Below are positions 8,481 through 18,737 of a stretch of DNA of 64,000 nt, piece after piece (position 1 is the first letter of the stretch; every line of letters begins with the position of its first letter). This stretch comes from Gynuella sunshinyii YC6258. GTDB taxonomy: Bacteria > Pseudomonadota > Gammaproteobacteria > Pseudomonadales > Natronospirillaceae. The notes under the pieces are model-generated. The model had not been told where the DNA came from, made no database searches, and saw only the letters and a list, made by a program, of their open reading frames with translations. The stretch is from contig NZ_CP007142.1 of NCBI RefSeq assembly GCF_000940805.1, positions 310,001 through 374,000 of the forward strand, written 5' to 3'. Position numbers and translations under genes: made by a program.

Positions 8481-9032
8481 ATGCGTCTTTCAAAAGGTTT
8501 TACGTTAATTGAGTTACTCGTGACCATAGCCATTATGGCAATACTGATGGCGGTTGCTGTTCCCAGTTTTGTGCAGCAGATACGTGACAATCAGGTCGTT
8601 GCAACCACAACCAAGTTGCAAGAGGCCTTGTCTTTTGCGCGCTCGGAAGCGATCAAACGGTCCGCATTTATCACTATCTGCTCATCCACCAATGGCAGCA
8701 CTTGTCTGACCTCGCCCGACTGGACCAAGGGTTGGTTGGTATTTGTCGACAACGTCAGCAGCGAATCATCAGCATCTGTCAGTGAAGGGACAGCCTTATT
8801 ATACTGGGACGATATTAATACCAACATGGCAGTCAGTGCCGTTCGCGGCACTTCCCAGTCACTTGGTTTTTTGCGTTTCAACACCATCGGCCTGCTGGCC
8901 AAGCTAAGCACCAGCGACACCGATACGCGAACCTTCACAATACAGACCGTTGGCTGCACAACGAGTAAAGCCCGGACGATCACCGTCGGATACGCCGGCG
9001 TGATTAACTTCGCCAGCGCCACATGCAGTTAG
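8481..9032 (+). CDS. fimT: type IV pilus minor pilin, FimT/FimU-like (GspH family)
   Basis: The protein has 183 residues. The prepilin peptidase site is near the start (MRLSKG/FTLIELLVTIAIM), with Glu at position 5 of the mature protein and a long hydrophobic helix, as in class III signal sequences. Two Cys pairs are present, in the middle and near the C-terminus (CSSTNGSTC and CTTS...ATCS). This GspH/FimT class initiates the minor pilin complex that primes type IV pilus assembly and is linked to DNA uptake in some bacteria. It is first in a six-gene operon, with a GAGGT ribosome site, and has a long structured leader. Confidence 0.9.
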   Translation: MRLSKGFTLIELLVTIAIMAILMAVAVPSFVQQIRDNQVVATTTKLQEALSFARSEAIKRSAFITICSSTNGSTCLTSPDWTKGWLVFVDNVSSESSASVSEGTALLYWDDINTNMAVSAVRGTSQSLGFLRFNTIGLLAKLSTSDTDTRTFTIQTVGCTTSKARTITVGYAGVINFASATCS

Positions 9033-9040
9033 GTAGTACC

Positions 9041-9496
9041 ATGAGAACAATGCACACCCAAACCGGAACCAGCATGATAGAAGTGTTAGTGACCGTTGTT
9101 ATTTTATCTGTTTCATTGCTGGCCATGGCTGCCATGCAGACCCAATCCGTCAAACTCAATCAAAGTGCACTGCTGCGATCACAAGCCAATATCATGGCTT
9201 ACGAAATCATGGATCGTATCCGTATCAACCGTGGAAAAGACAGCACCAACATCGCCGGTTATACCGCTGATTACGATGCCACACCATCCGGAAATACCCT
9301 CGCTGTCCAGGACGTCAGTAGCTGGCGCAGCAACCTGGCCAGTACGTTGCCGGCCGGTAAAGGCGCTATCGATTGTGTAGCGGCAACCCGGCTGTGCAAA
9401 GTGTCCGTTAAATGGTCTGAAGAGCAGATATTTGGTGCCGCAGCAACCAACAATCCGGATGCAACCACTGAGTTTGTATATCAAACCAATATATAA
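9041..9496 (+). CDS. pilV: type IV pilus minor pilin PilV
   Basis: The protein has 151 residues from ATG at 9041 (MRTMHTQTGTSMIEVLVTVV). An in-frame ATG at 9023 would overlap fimT, but 9041 has AGGT upstream and gives the normal short leader. The cleavage region reads TQTG/TSMIEVLV, with Glu+5, followed by the hydrophobic N-terminal helix. The residues after the helix (MAAMQTQSVKLNQSALLRSQAN) are typical of PilV, and a Cys pair (IDCVAATRLC) sits near the end. With PilW and PilX it forms the tip-associated minor pilin complex that couples to PilY1. Confidence 0.9.
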   Translation: MRTMHTQTGTSMIEVLVTVVILSVSLLAMAAMQTQSVKLNQSALLRSQANIMAYEIMDRIRINRGKDSTNIAGYTADYDATPSGNTLAVQDVSSWRSNLASTLPAGKGAIDCVAATRLCKVSVKWSEEQIFGAAATNNPDATTEFVYQTNI

Positions 9497-9515
9497 AAAG
9501 AGACAGGCACTATAT

Positions 9516-10577
9516 ATGTATGTAGGCATTCGCGACCAACGTGGATTATCCCTGGTAGAACTGATGATAGCTCTGACTCTGGGACTTGTACTCACCGGGG
9601 GTGTCATTATGACTTTTGTCTCCACCAAGGGGATGTACACGACACAACAGGGTTTATCTCAAATTCAGGATACCGGCCGGTTGGCTATTGAGTTCCTTGA
9701 AAAGGATATTCGTATGGCTGGTTATATGGGCTGTGCTACACGCTCCACCACGATGACGATTACCAATACTCTGAACAATCCTGGCGACTATAAATATGCT
9801 TTCCAAACTGCTATTCAGGGTTATACCGCTGCCACACTGCCTACTGGCACATTAACCAAGACACCTGTCGCCAATACCGATATCCTGGTGGTCCGCTCGG
9901 CCGGCAGTTCAGGCGTGCAGGTTTCCAAAAATAACGACTCTGCACAAGTATTTGTCACCAATACAGGAACCGAAACCGGCGGCTGTGGTGGCAACAAAAA
10001 CCGAGTCAGCGGTATTTGTGAAGGAGATATTCTGGTAGTGACGGATTGCTCCAAGGCACGCATTTTCCAAGTCTCGAATATCACTCAAAGCGGTAATGAG
10101 GTCAATCTGGTGCACAGCCAGAGTGGTGGTAATTCTCCGGGCAATGCCATATCCAGCTGGGGTGGGAACTCTATCGACCCGGATGAGTCATTCGATGCCG
10201 GCTCAGAAGTAATGACTGTAACCACTTCAGTCTACTTTATAGCAACCGGAGCGTCCGGGCGCCCAAGCCTGTGGAAAAGCCAGAATGGCGTTGAGTTTGA
10301 ACTGTTACCCGGCGTCGAGGATCTGGCCATTACCTATGGTGTTGATACCGACGCTTCACAGGATTTTATTCCCAATAGTTACCAGACCGCCGGCAGCGTC
10401 GTGGATTGGAACAGGGTTGTGTCGACTCAGATTTCCCTGCTGATTGCCAGTACAGAAAATAACGTTCTGCCAGAAGCGCAGAGCTATACATTTGATGGCG
10501 CTACGGTGAAACCCACAGACAGACGTCTACGCCGGGTATTTTCCAGCACCGTTGGTATTCGCAGTCGACTCAACTAA
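9516..10577 (+). CDS. pilW: type IV pilus minor pilin PilW
   Basis: The protein has 353 residues from ATG at 9516, 20 bases after pilV. The N-terminus MYVGIRDQRGLSLVELMIAL contains the prepilin cleavage site (RG/LSLVE) and the hydrophobic helix, followed by the PilW-type DTGRLAIEFLEKDIRMAGYMGC stretch. This includes the conserved RxAGYxGC seen in PilW proteins. The long C-terminal domain carries several Cys residues (CGGNKNRVSGIC, CSKA). It is the largest pseudopilin-like subunit and belongs to the minor pilin tip complex. The upstream in-frame extension overlaps pilV and is not needed. Confidence 0.9.
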   Translation: MYVGIRDQRGLSLVELMIALTLGLVLTGGVIMTFVSTKGMYTTQQGLSQIQDTGRLAIEFLEKDIRMAGYMGCATRSTTMTITNTLNNPGDYKYAFQTAIQGYTAATLPTGTLTKTPVANTDILVVRSAGSSGVQVSKNNDSAQVFVTNTGTETGGCGGNKNRVSGICEGDILVVTDCSKARIFQVSNITQSGNEVNLVHSQSGGNSPGNAISSWGGNSIDPDESFDAGSEVMTVTTSVYFIATGASGRPSLWKSQNGVEFELLPGVEDLAITYGVDTDASQDFIPNSYQTAGSVVDWNRVVSTQISLLIASTENNVLPEAQSYTFDGATVKPTDRRLRRVFSSTVGIRSRLN

Positions 10578-10589
10578 CCGGAGCTCTTT

Positions 10590-11195
10590 ATGCCTTACAG
10601 AGATAAACCTGTTGCTGATCATCGCCAACAGGGCGTAGCACTGCTTGTTGGCCTCGTCATGCTGCTGCTGCTCACCATTATCGTGCTGGCCGCCGTTCGC
10701 GGTACCGATCTGCAGGAACGCATGGCCGGGAATATGCGCGATAGAAACCTGGCATTTCAGGCCGCCGAAGCCGCGTTGAGAATTGGTGAGGAATCTTTGC
10801 AGAAAGATGTTCTGCCGAGCTTTACTGGCAGCACGGTTGGATACTGGCCGGATCTCAATGACGATGGCAACAAAAACACATTAACCGTGGGCAACTGGCC
10901 ATTTATGTCCGGAGCTTCAGGACCGTATCGTCTACGCCCAGTACTTTGGACAGACGATCAATGGGCCAGTAATAGCGTGCAACTGACGGCCGACACTATT
11001 ACCGGTGTGAGTGAGCAACCCCGGTTCACCATTGAAAAAATTATCGTCTCCGCACTGGAAGCCAGTCAGGGCGGCGGCATCGACATTGAAAGCACTGAAA
11101 AATATGCAGATTACGAGTATTACCGAATTACTGCCCGGGGAGTGGGCATTTCCGGTCAATCGACTGCAGTTGTTCAATCCACTTATATTCCTTAG
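10590..11195 (+). CDS. pilX: type IV pilus assembly protein PilX
   Basis: The protein has 201 residues. The N-terminus MPYRDKPVADHRQQGVALLV has the prepilin site QQG/VALLV but lacks the usual Glu+5, as is normal for PilX/GspK-type minor pilins. The diagnostic block ERMAGNMRDRNLAFQAAEAAL follows the membrane helix. PilX sits at the pilus tip and with PilV, PilW and PilE links PilY1 to the fibre. It lies 12 bp after pilW, preceded by CCGGAG, and 16 bp before pilY1. Confidence 0.93.
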   Translation: MPYRDKPVADHRQQGVALLVGLVMLLLLTIIVLAAVRGTDLQERMAGNMRDRNLAFQAAEAALRIGEESLQKDVLPSFTGSTVGYWPDLNDDGNKNTLTVGNWPFMSGASGPYRLRPVLWTDDQWASNSVQLTADTITGVSEQPRFTIEKIIVSALEASQGGGIDIESTEKYADYEYYRITARGVGISGQSTAVVQSTYIP

Positions 11196-11211
11196 CAGAG
11201 TTTCATAGACC

Positions 11212-14200
11212 ATGAAAGCAACCTCAGCATTTATAAAACTTATGCACCGGGCCATTTCTCCAGCGCTGTGTGGATTGTTTATCTGTATAAACTTCCCATC
11301 CGCTGTTGCCGAAGTACCCAGCCAAAACCCATTATTTCTGAGTTCTCCAGTTCGGCCAATCATGATGCTGAACATGTCCAGGGATCATCAACTGTTCTTT
11401 AAACTCTATGATGATTACTCCGATATCACCGATGGCAATAGCGACACGGACACCTTGGACGGCATTCCTGACACCACATATGTGAATAACTATAGTTATT
11501 ACGGTTATTTCGACAGCAACAAGTGTTATGAATACAACAACAACCGTTTTGAACCGAAGTCTTTCACAACAGATCACTACTGCGGCGGCAAATGGAGCGG
11601 CAACTTTCTGAACTGGGCGACCATGACGCGTATCGATGCAGTACGGAAAATTCTTTATGGTGGTTACCGTGTGATTGATACTGCCACTGAGACTGTACTG
11701 CAACGCTCCTTCCTACCTAATGACGCACACTCATTTGCAAAATACTATGCTGGCAGTGATATTAATCAACTGACGCCATTCCCCAGCAATGCTGACGATT
11801 CTGACCCAATGAAAAGAGGGATTACCATTTGTAATACCTCTGATCCAAGTGACCGTACCAAGCCCTCTCAAGAATTAATTGGCAGTAACGACAAACCATT
11901 AATGCGGGTAGCCAGCGGTAACTTTTCTTTGTGGGCCAGTAATGAACGCTGGCAATGCCGCTGGGGTACAGGGAATAACGGCAACGACAGTTCCGTAAGT
12001 GGAATCAATGCTTATAACTCTGCGCCTAATAAAAACAATAACGGGTTGGGACTTGACGACTATGAGGTTAAGGTAAAAGTCTGCGATGACAGCCTGATCA
12101 ATAGTACCAACGACGAACAATGCAGCGCTTACAACACATCTACAACAACCCACTATAAACCAACCGGTCTATTGCAAACCTATGGTGAAAATGACTCTAT
12201 TCATTTTGGTCTGATGACCGGCTCCTACGGTAAAAACAAGTCCGGTGGGGTATTACGCAAAAAAGTCGGCTCTATCATCGATGAAATTAATAGTGACGGG
12301 ACATTTAAGACACCTTCTGGTGGCGGCATTGTCAACACCATTAACTTGTTGAATATTTACGGCTATAGTTTTCGTGAGAATGGCGAAAATCAACAAGGAG
12401 GTAGTTATTTTGATGGCCGAATTACAAATGACGAGTGTTCCTGGGCCAAAACCAGCTTCACTGATGGTACTTGTTCCAACTGGGGTAACCCTCAAGCTGA
12501 GATATATCTCGAATCACTTCGATATCTGGCCGGAAAAAACAACCCCAAATATGCCACCGATGATTCCGGAAGAATCAGTGGACTCACCAGCGTCAGTACC
12601 TGGGGAGATCCAATTGATACTACGTCCAGTGGTAACTATTGCGCACCATTGAATATCCTGCAGTTCAACACTTCTACCTCTTCGTACGATACTGATGACC
12701 TCAGTGCCGCGAGCGCTGATTTCTCTGCCGCTATAGATAATTACACCAACCGGATTGGTTCCGCAGAGGGTATTCACGGAGGCGACTATTTCGTCGGGGA
12801 AAATGGTACAAACAATAACCAGTTATGTACTGCAAAAACAATATCCTCATTGTCATCTGTCAGGGGTAGCTGTCCTGAAGCACCTCGTCTTGAAGGGGGT
12901 TATGATCTTTCAGGACTAGCGTTTTTTGCCCGTAAAGAAGGGATTGATCGTTATCGTGAAAAAGTCAAAACATTCGGTGTTGCACTGGCACCGGCAGTAC
13001 CTAAAATAGAGGTCAATGTACCAGGCACAGAAGGTAAAAAGACAGTTACCATTGTACCTGCCTGTCGAAATACCAGCTTGAATCCTAACGCTAACTGCGC
13101 CATCGTTGACTTCAAGGTAGTTTCTCAAACCACCTCCGATACCGAGGCCAGTGGTAAGGTATATATTAACTGGGAAGATAGTGAACAGGGCGGTGACTAC
13201 GATCAGGACATGTGGGGTGTTCTGGAGTACAGTATCAGCAGTAGCAAAGCAGAAATCACAACCGATGTCGCTGCCGAATCCACTGGAGATAGAATGGGAT
13301 TTGGTTACATTATCAGCGGCACCACCTCAGATGGTTTTCATGTTCATTCCGGCATTGAAGGGTTCACCTATGACCAATGCACAAACTGCGAGTATGATGA
13401 CGGTCCCTCTACCAAAGAATATGATATCGGTACCTCAAGTGGCGAAATTTTAAAACCAGCCCTATATTACGCGGCCAAATGGGGTGGTTTTGAAGATGAT
13501 GATATGACCGACAGCGAAATTGCATCATCTACGCCAGCTAATTATTTTTATGCCACTGAAGCCCGCAAGCTGAAAGACTCTCTGGAGTCCGCATTTACTC
13601 AAGTTGCATCAACCATAGGTTCAGTAGCAACGGCAGCCACCAACTCATCAAGGCTCACTGGTAGTTCCTACGTTTACCAGGCGCGTTTCAACAGTGATGA
13701 CTGGAGCGGCCAATTACTGGCATATCCAATTGATGAGGATGGTAATGTTGATGTGACCGGTAACGCTGCCTGGGATACCGATACCACCCTGACGAACCTG
13801 TCCAATCGTAAAATCTACACTTATGACGGTACTGCTACTGCCCGCTCGGTACGTCAACTTAACAAGGCCAATTGGGATAATAATAATCTGCCAGACCTTA
13901 AAGCTGCGCTGACAAAAGCCTCGGACACAGATACCAACCTGGCCTTTAAGCGTTTTGAATGGCTACAGGGTACCGATGACCCAACCTTACGGCCACGGGA
14001 CAACGTTCTGGGTGATATTGTCAATTCTGACCCGGCATTTGCCGGCAGTGCGTCTCAACACTATAACACCTTACCAGCAGCCTATGGCTCTGCCAGCTAC
14101 AATGCTTATGTCGATCACAAAGGAGATCGGAATCCCGTCATTTTTGTGGGTGCCAACGACGGTATGTTGCATGCGTTCAATGCCAATACCGGTGCGGAGA

Positions 14201-15558
14201 TATTTGCCTATGTACCCCGGGCGGTATTTCCTAAACTCGCGACGCTGAGCGATACCGATTATAACCACCAGTATCTTGTGGATGGGCCGCTCTATGTAGG
14301 AGATGCTTATCTTAATAACACATGGCGTACGGTACTGATCGGCGGATTCGGCGCCGGAGCGAAAGGCTTTTTTGCACTGGATGTGACCGAAGTTCTGGAT
14401 GATAACACTAAAGTTCCAGAGGTCATTTTTGATGTCAGCGCCAATGATACCGATATTGCCTATAAAGATGGCCTGGGTTTTGTCCAAAACCGGCCAATCA
14501 TAGTTCCCACGGCAGACGGTAACTGGACTGCCATCTTTGCCAATGGCACCAATAGCACCAATGGCACGGCTCGACTGATTACTATCAATCTTGAAGATGA
14601 AACAGATTACCAATCGATTGACACAGAGGCGAGCATCACAGGTGCAGACGATAACGGTTTGACCGGTACATCAATACTACCAAACGGTTATGGTATTGCA
14701 GCTTATGTTTATGGCGGCGACATCATGGGCAATATGTGGAAGTTTGATTTAAGTGCCAGCAGTTCCAATAGCTGGAAAGTTGCCTATAAATCCGGCTCTA
14801 AGCTTGAACCGCTAATCAAAGTCATTGATGAAGATGGCAAAGCTCAACCCATTACGGCAACCCCCACTCTTGGACTTAACAGTCTGCGCAAGAACACCAC
14901 CGGCAGTCAGGACGTAGATTCTATTATGGTCTATTTTGGTACCGGTAAATACTATTCCAATTCCGATGTTAGTGTAGATGACGTGCAAAGCATCTATGCC
15001 ATTGTTGATGACGGTAACAGTATTGACCTGACCAAGGCCAACCGCAGCACGCTGCTACACAAAAAGGAAATTACCTCTGAAACGTCAGGCAAAAGAGTCA
15101 TCAGTGGCGACAGAGACAATGATGACGGAACCACCGCCGTAGATTGGGAGAATCAGTCTGGATGGTTCCTGGACTTAGAATCACCTGCTGCTGATGTCGA
15201 TCCCGAAGGCGAACGTGTTCTGACCAAGCCTGTACTGCTCTATGATCGTGTGATTATAACGACCTTTACCCCATCGGATAATCAATGTGATTATGGTGGT
15301 ACCGGCTGGCTTATGGAACTGGTTGGCGTCGGCGGTTTATACGATAAAGACTATTCCGTCCTGAATGAGGATGCCAATACCAAACTGGAAAATGCTATCC
15401 TGAGCGACCTGGTACCTGTGGTCGATAAAGAAACCATTTATCTGCTCGCCAGTGACCTTGGTGATACGGATGGCAATGGCAAACCATCAATCTCAACGTT
15501 TGTCGGTAGTGGCGTGAGTGGTTCCAAGGGACGTATATCCTGGCGGCAGATTAAGTAG
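11212..15558 (+). CDS. pilY1: type IV pilus tip/assembly protein PilY1
   Basis: The 1448 residues begin with a cleavable signal peptide (about 1-33, ending PSAVAE). The N-terminal half is rich in Asn, Asp, Ser and Tyr and contains Asp-rich loops such as DGNSDTDTLDGIPD that could bind calcium. The C-terminal half (from about residue 815, SSYVYQARFNSDDWSG) is the PilY1/PilC beta-propeller, with motifs NPVIFVGANDGMLHAFN, VLIGGFGAGAKGFFALDV and YGGDIMGNMWKFDL. PilY1 is secreted, sits at the pilus tip, opposes retraction and can act in adhesion and surface sensing. The canonical von Willebrand A metal site (DxSxS after a VLLLLD strand) is not seen; the corresponding N-terminus reads RPIMMLNMSRDHQLFF. 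Confidence 0.93.
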   Translation: MKATSAFIKLMHRAISPALCGLFICINFPSAVAEVPSQNPLFLSSPVRPIMMLNMSRDHQLFFKLYDDYSDITDGNSDTDTLDGIPDTTYVNNYSYYGYFDSNKCYEYNNNRFEPKSFTTDHYCGGKWSGNFLNWATMTRIDAVRKILYGGYRVIDTATETVLQRSFLPNDAHSFAKYYAGSDINQLTPFPSNADDSDPMKRGITICNTSDPSDRTKPSQELIGSNDKPLMRVASGNFSLWASNERWQCRWGTGNNGNDSSVSGINAYNSAPNKNNNGLGLDDYEVKVKVCDDSLINSTNDEQCSAYNTSTTTHYKPTGLLQTYGENDSIHFGLMTGSYGKNKSGGVLRKKVGSIIDEINSDGTFKTPSGGGIVNTINLLNIYGYSFRENGENQQGGSYFDGRITNDECSWAKTSFTDGTCSNWGNPQAEIYLESLRYLAGKNNPKYATDDSGRISGLTSVSTWGDPIDTTSSGNYCAPLNILQFNTSTSSYDTDDLSAASADFSAAIDNYTNRIGSAEGIHGGDYFVGENGTNNNQLCTAKTISSLSSVRGSCPEAPRLEGGYDLSGLAFFARKEGIDRYREKVKTFGVALAPAVPKIEVNVPGTEGKKTVTIVPACRNTSLNPNANCAIVDFKVVSQTTSDTEASGKVYINWEDSEQGGDYDQDMWGVLEYSISSSKAEITTDVAAESTGDRMGFGYIISGTTSDGFHVHSGIEGFTYDQCTNCEYDDGPSTKEYDIGTSSGEILKPALYYAAKWGGFEDDDMTDSEIASSTPANYFYATEARKLKDSLESAFTQVASTIGSVATAATNSSRLTGSSYVYQARFNSDDWSGQLLAYPIDEDGNVDVTGNAAWDTDTTLTNLSNRKIYTYDGTATARSVRQLNKANWDNNNLPDLKAALTKASDTDTNLAFKRFEWLQGTDDPTLRPRDNVLGDIVNSDPAFAGSASQHYNTLPAAYGSASYNAYVDHKGDRNPVIFVGANDGMLHAFNANTGAEIFAYVPRAVFPKLATLSDTDYNHQYLVDGPLYVGDAYLNNTWRTVLIGGFGAGAKGFFALDVTEVLDDNTKVPEVIFDVSANDTDIAYKDGLGFVQNRPIIVPTADGNWTAIFANGTNSTNGTARLITINLEDETDYQSIDTEASITGADDNGLTGTSILPNGYGIAAYVYGGDIMGNMWKFDLSASSSNSWKVAYKSGSKLEPLIKVIDEDGKAQPITATPTLGLNSLRKNTTGSQDVDSIMVYFGTGKYYSNSDVSVDDVQSIYAIVDDGNSIDLTKANRSTLLHKKEITSETSGKRVISGDRDNDDGTTAVDWENQSGWFLDLESPAADVDPEGERVLTKPVLLYDRVIITTFTPSDNQCDYGGTGWLMELVGVGGLYDKDYSVLNEDANTKLENAILSDLVPVVDKETIYLLASDLGDTDGNGKPSISTFVGSGVSGSKGRISWRQIK

Positions 15559-15566
15559 AGAGATTT

Positions 15567-16013
15567 ATGAAACAGAAATTTTCCGGTTTTACGTTAATTG
15601 AAATTATGGTCGTCATTGCCATCATCAGCATTCTGGCAGCGGTTGCTTATCCGAGCTATATGTCCCAGGTTCGAAAGAGCAATCGCAGTGATGCCAAAGT
15701 GGTATTGAGCAATGTCGCCCAACAACTACAACGTTGTTTTACCGCCGTTGGTACTTATAAGCCTGCTGCAGCAGGCACATGCTCTGTGGTGGATAGTATT
15801 ACCGGATCCGGTGTCGTTTCTGGAGAAGGTTATTATGTCGTCAAAGTGGCAAACGCCGATCTGACCGCCACCAGTTACCTGTTAAAAGCAACTCCTGTTG
15901 CCGGAAAAGTGCAGGCAAATGATAAAGAATGCGCGGTATTCAGTCTGACCCAGACCGGAGTCAGAGGTGCCAAAAACGACGGTGGCACAGATACCAGCAG
16001 TACCTGTTGGTAA
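15567..16013 (+). CDS. pilE: type IV pilus minor pilin PilE
   Basis: The protein has 148 residues, starting MKQKFSGFTLIEIMVVIAII, with prepilin cleavage SG/FTLIE, Glu+5 and the hydrophobic helix ILAAVAYPSYMSQVRKSNRSDAK. The SYxxQVRKSxRxDA block is diagnostic of the PilE minor pilin at the end of fimT-pilVWXY1E operons, as opposed to the major pilin PilA. Cys residues near positions 52 and 68 (RCFTAV, GTCSVV) and two near the C-terminus could form disulfides. GAGAG precedes the start. It is the last gene of the operon, followed by a long hairpin. Confidence 0.9.
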   Translation: MKQKFSGFTLIEIMVVIAIISILAAVAYPSYMSQVRKSNRSDAKVVLSNVAQQLQRCFTAVGTYKPAAAGTCSVVDSITGSGVVSGEGYYVVKVANADLTATSYLLKATPVAGKVQANDKECAVFSLTQTGVRGAKNDGGTDTSSTCW

Positions 16014-16060
16014 ATTAACATTTGTGCCGTTTTAGCGGACAAAGAGCTATAAAAGGAAGA

Positions 16061-16091
16061 GTTACCAGAGTGCATTCAGCACTCTGGTAAC
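16061..16091. terminator. bidirectional hairpin between pilE and araD
   Basis: Perfect 13-bp inverted repeat GTTACCAGAGTGC / GCACTCTGGTAAC with an ATTCA loop, placed between the convergent ends of pilE and araD. On the minus strand a T-rich stretch follows. There is no T run on plus, so minus-strand termination is the clearer role. Confidence 0.75.
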
Positions 16092-16107
16092 GATATAACA
16101 GAAAGGA

Positions 16108-16800
16108 TTATTTTTGCCCGTAATAGGCATTTTTGCCGTGTTTACGCAGATAATGCTTGTCCAGCAGAGTCTGATTCACACTGCTCACCTGCGGGTTAAG
16201 CATCATCGTATGTAATGCCATTTTAGCAACCTCCTCCACGACCACCGCATTGTGTACGGCATTGTGAGGGTCTTTTCCCCAGGCAAACGGAGCATGCTCA
16301 CGGACCAGAATGCCGGGCACTTCCATCGGATCACCATCAGCAATGGTTTCTATAATCACATGACCGGTCTCAAGCTCGTAGGCTCCATTGATCTCTTCGT
16401 CTGTCAGCGCCCGGGCGCACGGAATTTCACCGTAGAAATAATCCGCATGCGTGGTTCCCAGTGCCGGAATACCTCGGCCAGCCTGCGCCCACGCAGTGGC
16501 AAATGAAGAGTGGGTATGTACGATGCCCTTAATCTGCGGATACCGCTTATACAGCACCGCATGAGTCGGGGTATCGGAGGAAGGTCGCAAATCCCCTTCA
16601 ACCACGTTGCCTTCAAGATCGACGATGACCATTTTTTCCGGAGTTAACTGGTCATATTCGACCCCACTGGGTTTGATGGCAATCAGTCCTGAAGCCTCAT
16701 CAAAACCACTGACATTGCCCCAGGTAAACGTCACCAGCCCGTGCGTTACCAATTCTTTATTGGCGGCACAGACCTGTTCTCGCAATTCTGCTAACAACAT
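16108..16800 (-). CDS. araD: L-ribulose-5-phosphate 4-epimerase
   Basis: The protein has 230 residues (E. coli AraD 231). It catalyses the last step of arabinose catabolism, L-ribulose 5-phosphate to D-xylulose 5-phosphate, feeding the pentose phosphate pathway. Class II aldolase fold signatures are present: the zinc-ligand pair in [15 protein letters not shown], the [13 protein letters not shown] loop and the third His in [12 protein letters not shown]. The C-terminus [19 protein letters not shown] is typical of AraD. AAGGAG precedes the ATG. It follows araB by 5 bp on the same strand, so the two are co-transcribed. Confidence 0.95.
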   Translation of the reverse strand: MLLAELREQVCAANKELVTHGLVTFTWGNVSGFDEASGLIAIKPSGVEYDQLTPEKMVIVDLEGNVVEGDLRPSSDTPTHAVLYKRYPQIKGIVHTHSSFATAWAQAGRGIPALGTTHADYFYGEIPCARALTDEEINGAYELETGHVIIETIADGDPMEVPGILVREHAPFAWGKDPHNAVHNAVVVEEVAKMALHTMMLNPQVSSVNQTLLDKHYLRKHGKNAYYGQK

Positions 16801-16805
16801 AATAG

Positions 16806-18452
16806 TTACTCCTTGGCAACACTCGTTTCAATAAAGCCGCCAAGTGCCTGATAACGCTGATAACGCTGACTATATAGCGCTGCTTTGTCGGCCCGTGGTT
16901 CGAACACACTTTCGGTCTTGCTGGCCAGAGTCTGCTGCGCCGTGGCCACATCCGGGAAAACCCCGGCCGCAACCGCGGCAAAAATGCCCGCTCCCAGAGC
17001 ACAACATTGATCAGAGGCTTTGACTTCCAGCGGCTTGTTCATGACATCGGCACACAGCTGCATGATTTCTGCTGATTTTCTGGAAATACCACCAATCGCA
17101 ATCACCCGGTTGATCGGCACATCCTGAGTCTCGAAACATTCATTGATGGCCCGCGCACCAAACGCTGTCGCCTCCACCACTGCGTGGAAAATGTCCACCG
17201 CATCGGACCCCAGATTCAACTGCGAAATGGCTGTGGTCAGCCGCTGGTTGGCGTGTGGCGTACGACGGCCGTTCACCCAGTCAGTGGCCAACGGCTGTTT
17301 CAGATTCAGTGGATAATCCGCCAACTGTTTTCCCAGCTCCGGCAGGATCCTGGCCTCGATACTCTCAATCAGCTGTGAATCCCCCAACAACGCCAGCGGC
17401 CAGGCTAACAGACGTTTGTACCAGGCATAGAAATCTCCGAAGGCAGACTGTCCAGCTTCAAGCCCCATCATACCGGGAATAACCGAACCATCCACCTGGC
17501 CACAGATGCCAGCAATGGCTTTATCACCAATGGCATCATGATCCACCACCATAATGTCGCAGGTGGAAGTGCCTATTACTTTAACCAGATCATTGGCCGT
17601 CACACCGGCTCCAACCGCACCCATATGACAGTCGAACGCTCCCACAGCAACCCGTACCGATTGCGGCAGGCCAAGCTGTTCGGCCCATTCCGCCGTCAGT
17701 TGCCCCACGGAAACATCACTGGTGTAGGAGTCCTGGCCGATACGATCAACAAAGCCACTCAACAACGGATCCACCGCGGTAAAGAACGCATCCTCAGGCA
17801 GTCCGCCCCAACGCTCATGCCATAAAATCTTATGTCCGGATGCACAGCGGGAGCGCTTCAATTGTGCCGGTGAGGTCGTACCGGTCAGCGTGGCGGGAAT
17901 CCAGTCGCACATTTCCACGAAACTGTGAATATTGGCGGCAACTTCAGCATCCTCGCGGAGTACGTGCAGCAACTTGGCCCAATACCATTCAGACGAATAG
18001 GTACCACCCACGTATTGGGTATAGTCGATCGACCAGCTCTTGGCTTTGGAAGTCAACTGCTCAGCTTCTACAATCGCCGTATGATCTTTCCACAATACAA
18101 ACATCGCATTGGGATTAGCTGCAAACTCATCTTTTAGTGCCAGAGCGGTACCATCATGATCAATGGCAATTGGTGTGGAACCGGTGGTATCCACACCGAT
18201 ACCCACTACGGTTTTCATCAGGTCTGCGCCGACAATCGGCTCTAAATCGGTAATACAACGAGTCAGGGCATTAAGGATATCGGCTGGGTGCTGACGGTAC
18301 TGCTGGGCATCCGGCTGACAATATTTGCCCTGCTTCCAGTCTTGATATTCAGCGACACACGATGCGAGTTCAGTACCGGTTTCTGCATCAATCAGCAGAG
18401 AGCGTACCGAATCACTCCCGAAATCCACCCCAATTACTGTTTTTTGAGTCAT
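16806..18452 (-). CDS. araB: ribulokinase
   Basis: The protein has 548 residues of the FGGY carbohydrate kinase family (E. coli AraB 566). N-terminal phosphate-binding motif [15 protein letters not shown], ribulokinase-type [13 protein letters not shown], and the C-terminal FGGY-like block [19 protein letters not shown] are visible. It phosphorylates L-ribulose, made by AraA, to L-ribulose 5-phosphate for AraD. It is the first gene of araBD, divergent from araC across a 285-bp control region. Unlike the classical araBAD operon, araA is not between araB and araD but about 6.4 kb away. Confidence 0.95.
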   Translation of the reverse strand: MTQKTVIGVDFGSDSVRSLLIDAETGTELASCVAEYQDWKQGKYCQPDAQQYRQHPADILNALTRCITDLEPIVGADLMKTVVGIGVDTTGSTPIAIDHDGTALALKDEFAANPNAMFVLWKDHTAIVEAEQLTSKAKSWSIDYTQYVGGTYSSEWYWAKLLHVLREDAEVAANIHSFVEMCDWIPATLTGTTSPAQLKRSRCASGHKILWHERWGGLPEDAFFTAVDPLLSGFVDRIGQDSYTSDVSVGQLTAEWAEQLGLPQSVRVAVGAFDCHMGAVGAGVTANDLVKVIGTSTCDIMVVDHDAIGDKAIAGICGQVDGSVIPGMMGLEAGQSAFGDFYAWYKRLLAWPLALLGDSQLIESIEARILPELGKQLADYPLNLKQPLATDWVNGRRTPHANQRLTTAISQLNLGSDAVDIFHAVVEATAFGARAINECFETQDVPINRVIAIGGISRKSAEIMQLCADVMNKPLEVKASDQCCALGAGIFAAVAAGVFPDVATAQQTLASKTESVFEPRADKAALYSQRYQRYQALGGFIETSVAKE

Positions 18453-18737
18453 TATTTTTGTTCCAGGATCAGGCTATAAAGGAGGACAACAATTATGCGG
18501 CCTGACATGGACTACATTGTGATAGAAAAAACTGCTGCGTATATTGACAGCAACGCTATTTTTTTTAAAAATCTCAGTTGCCTCATTTTTATATTTTCAC
18601 ATAAATATTTGATTTATAAGCATTTTATAGAAAATATAGAGCTGTGTGAGTATTAAGCGTTGTTTTGGAGTGTATTGAGGTTTAGCATCAATACATGGAT
18701 ATTTCTCCTGCCATAAATCAATAAAAATAAGACGTTT
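18453..18737. promoter_or_regulatory. araB-araC divergent control region with operator candidates
   Basis: Two elements stand out in this AT-rich 285-bp gap. An 8-bp inverted repeat TGTATTGA (18671-18678) / TCAATACA (18688-18695) could be a dimeric operator. Overlapping its right end, the minus strand of 18693-18713 carries a 21-bp site with TGGCAG at one end and TATCCATGT at the other. It matches 18 of 21 bases of a site in front of araA. It resembles the E. coli AraC half-site (TAGCA, spacer, TATCCATA). A further TCCATGT lies nearer araB (minus strand, about 18506-18512). AraC binding is inferred. Confidence 0.6.
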
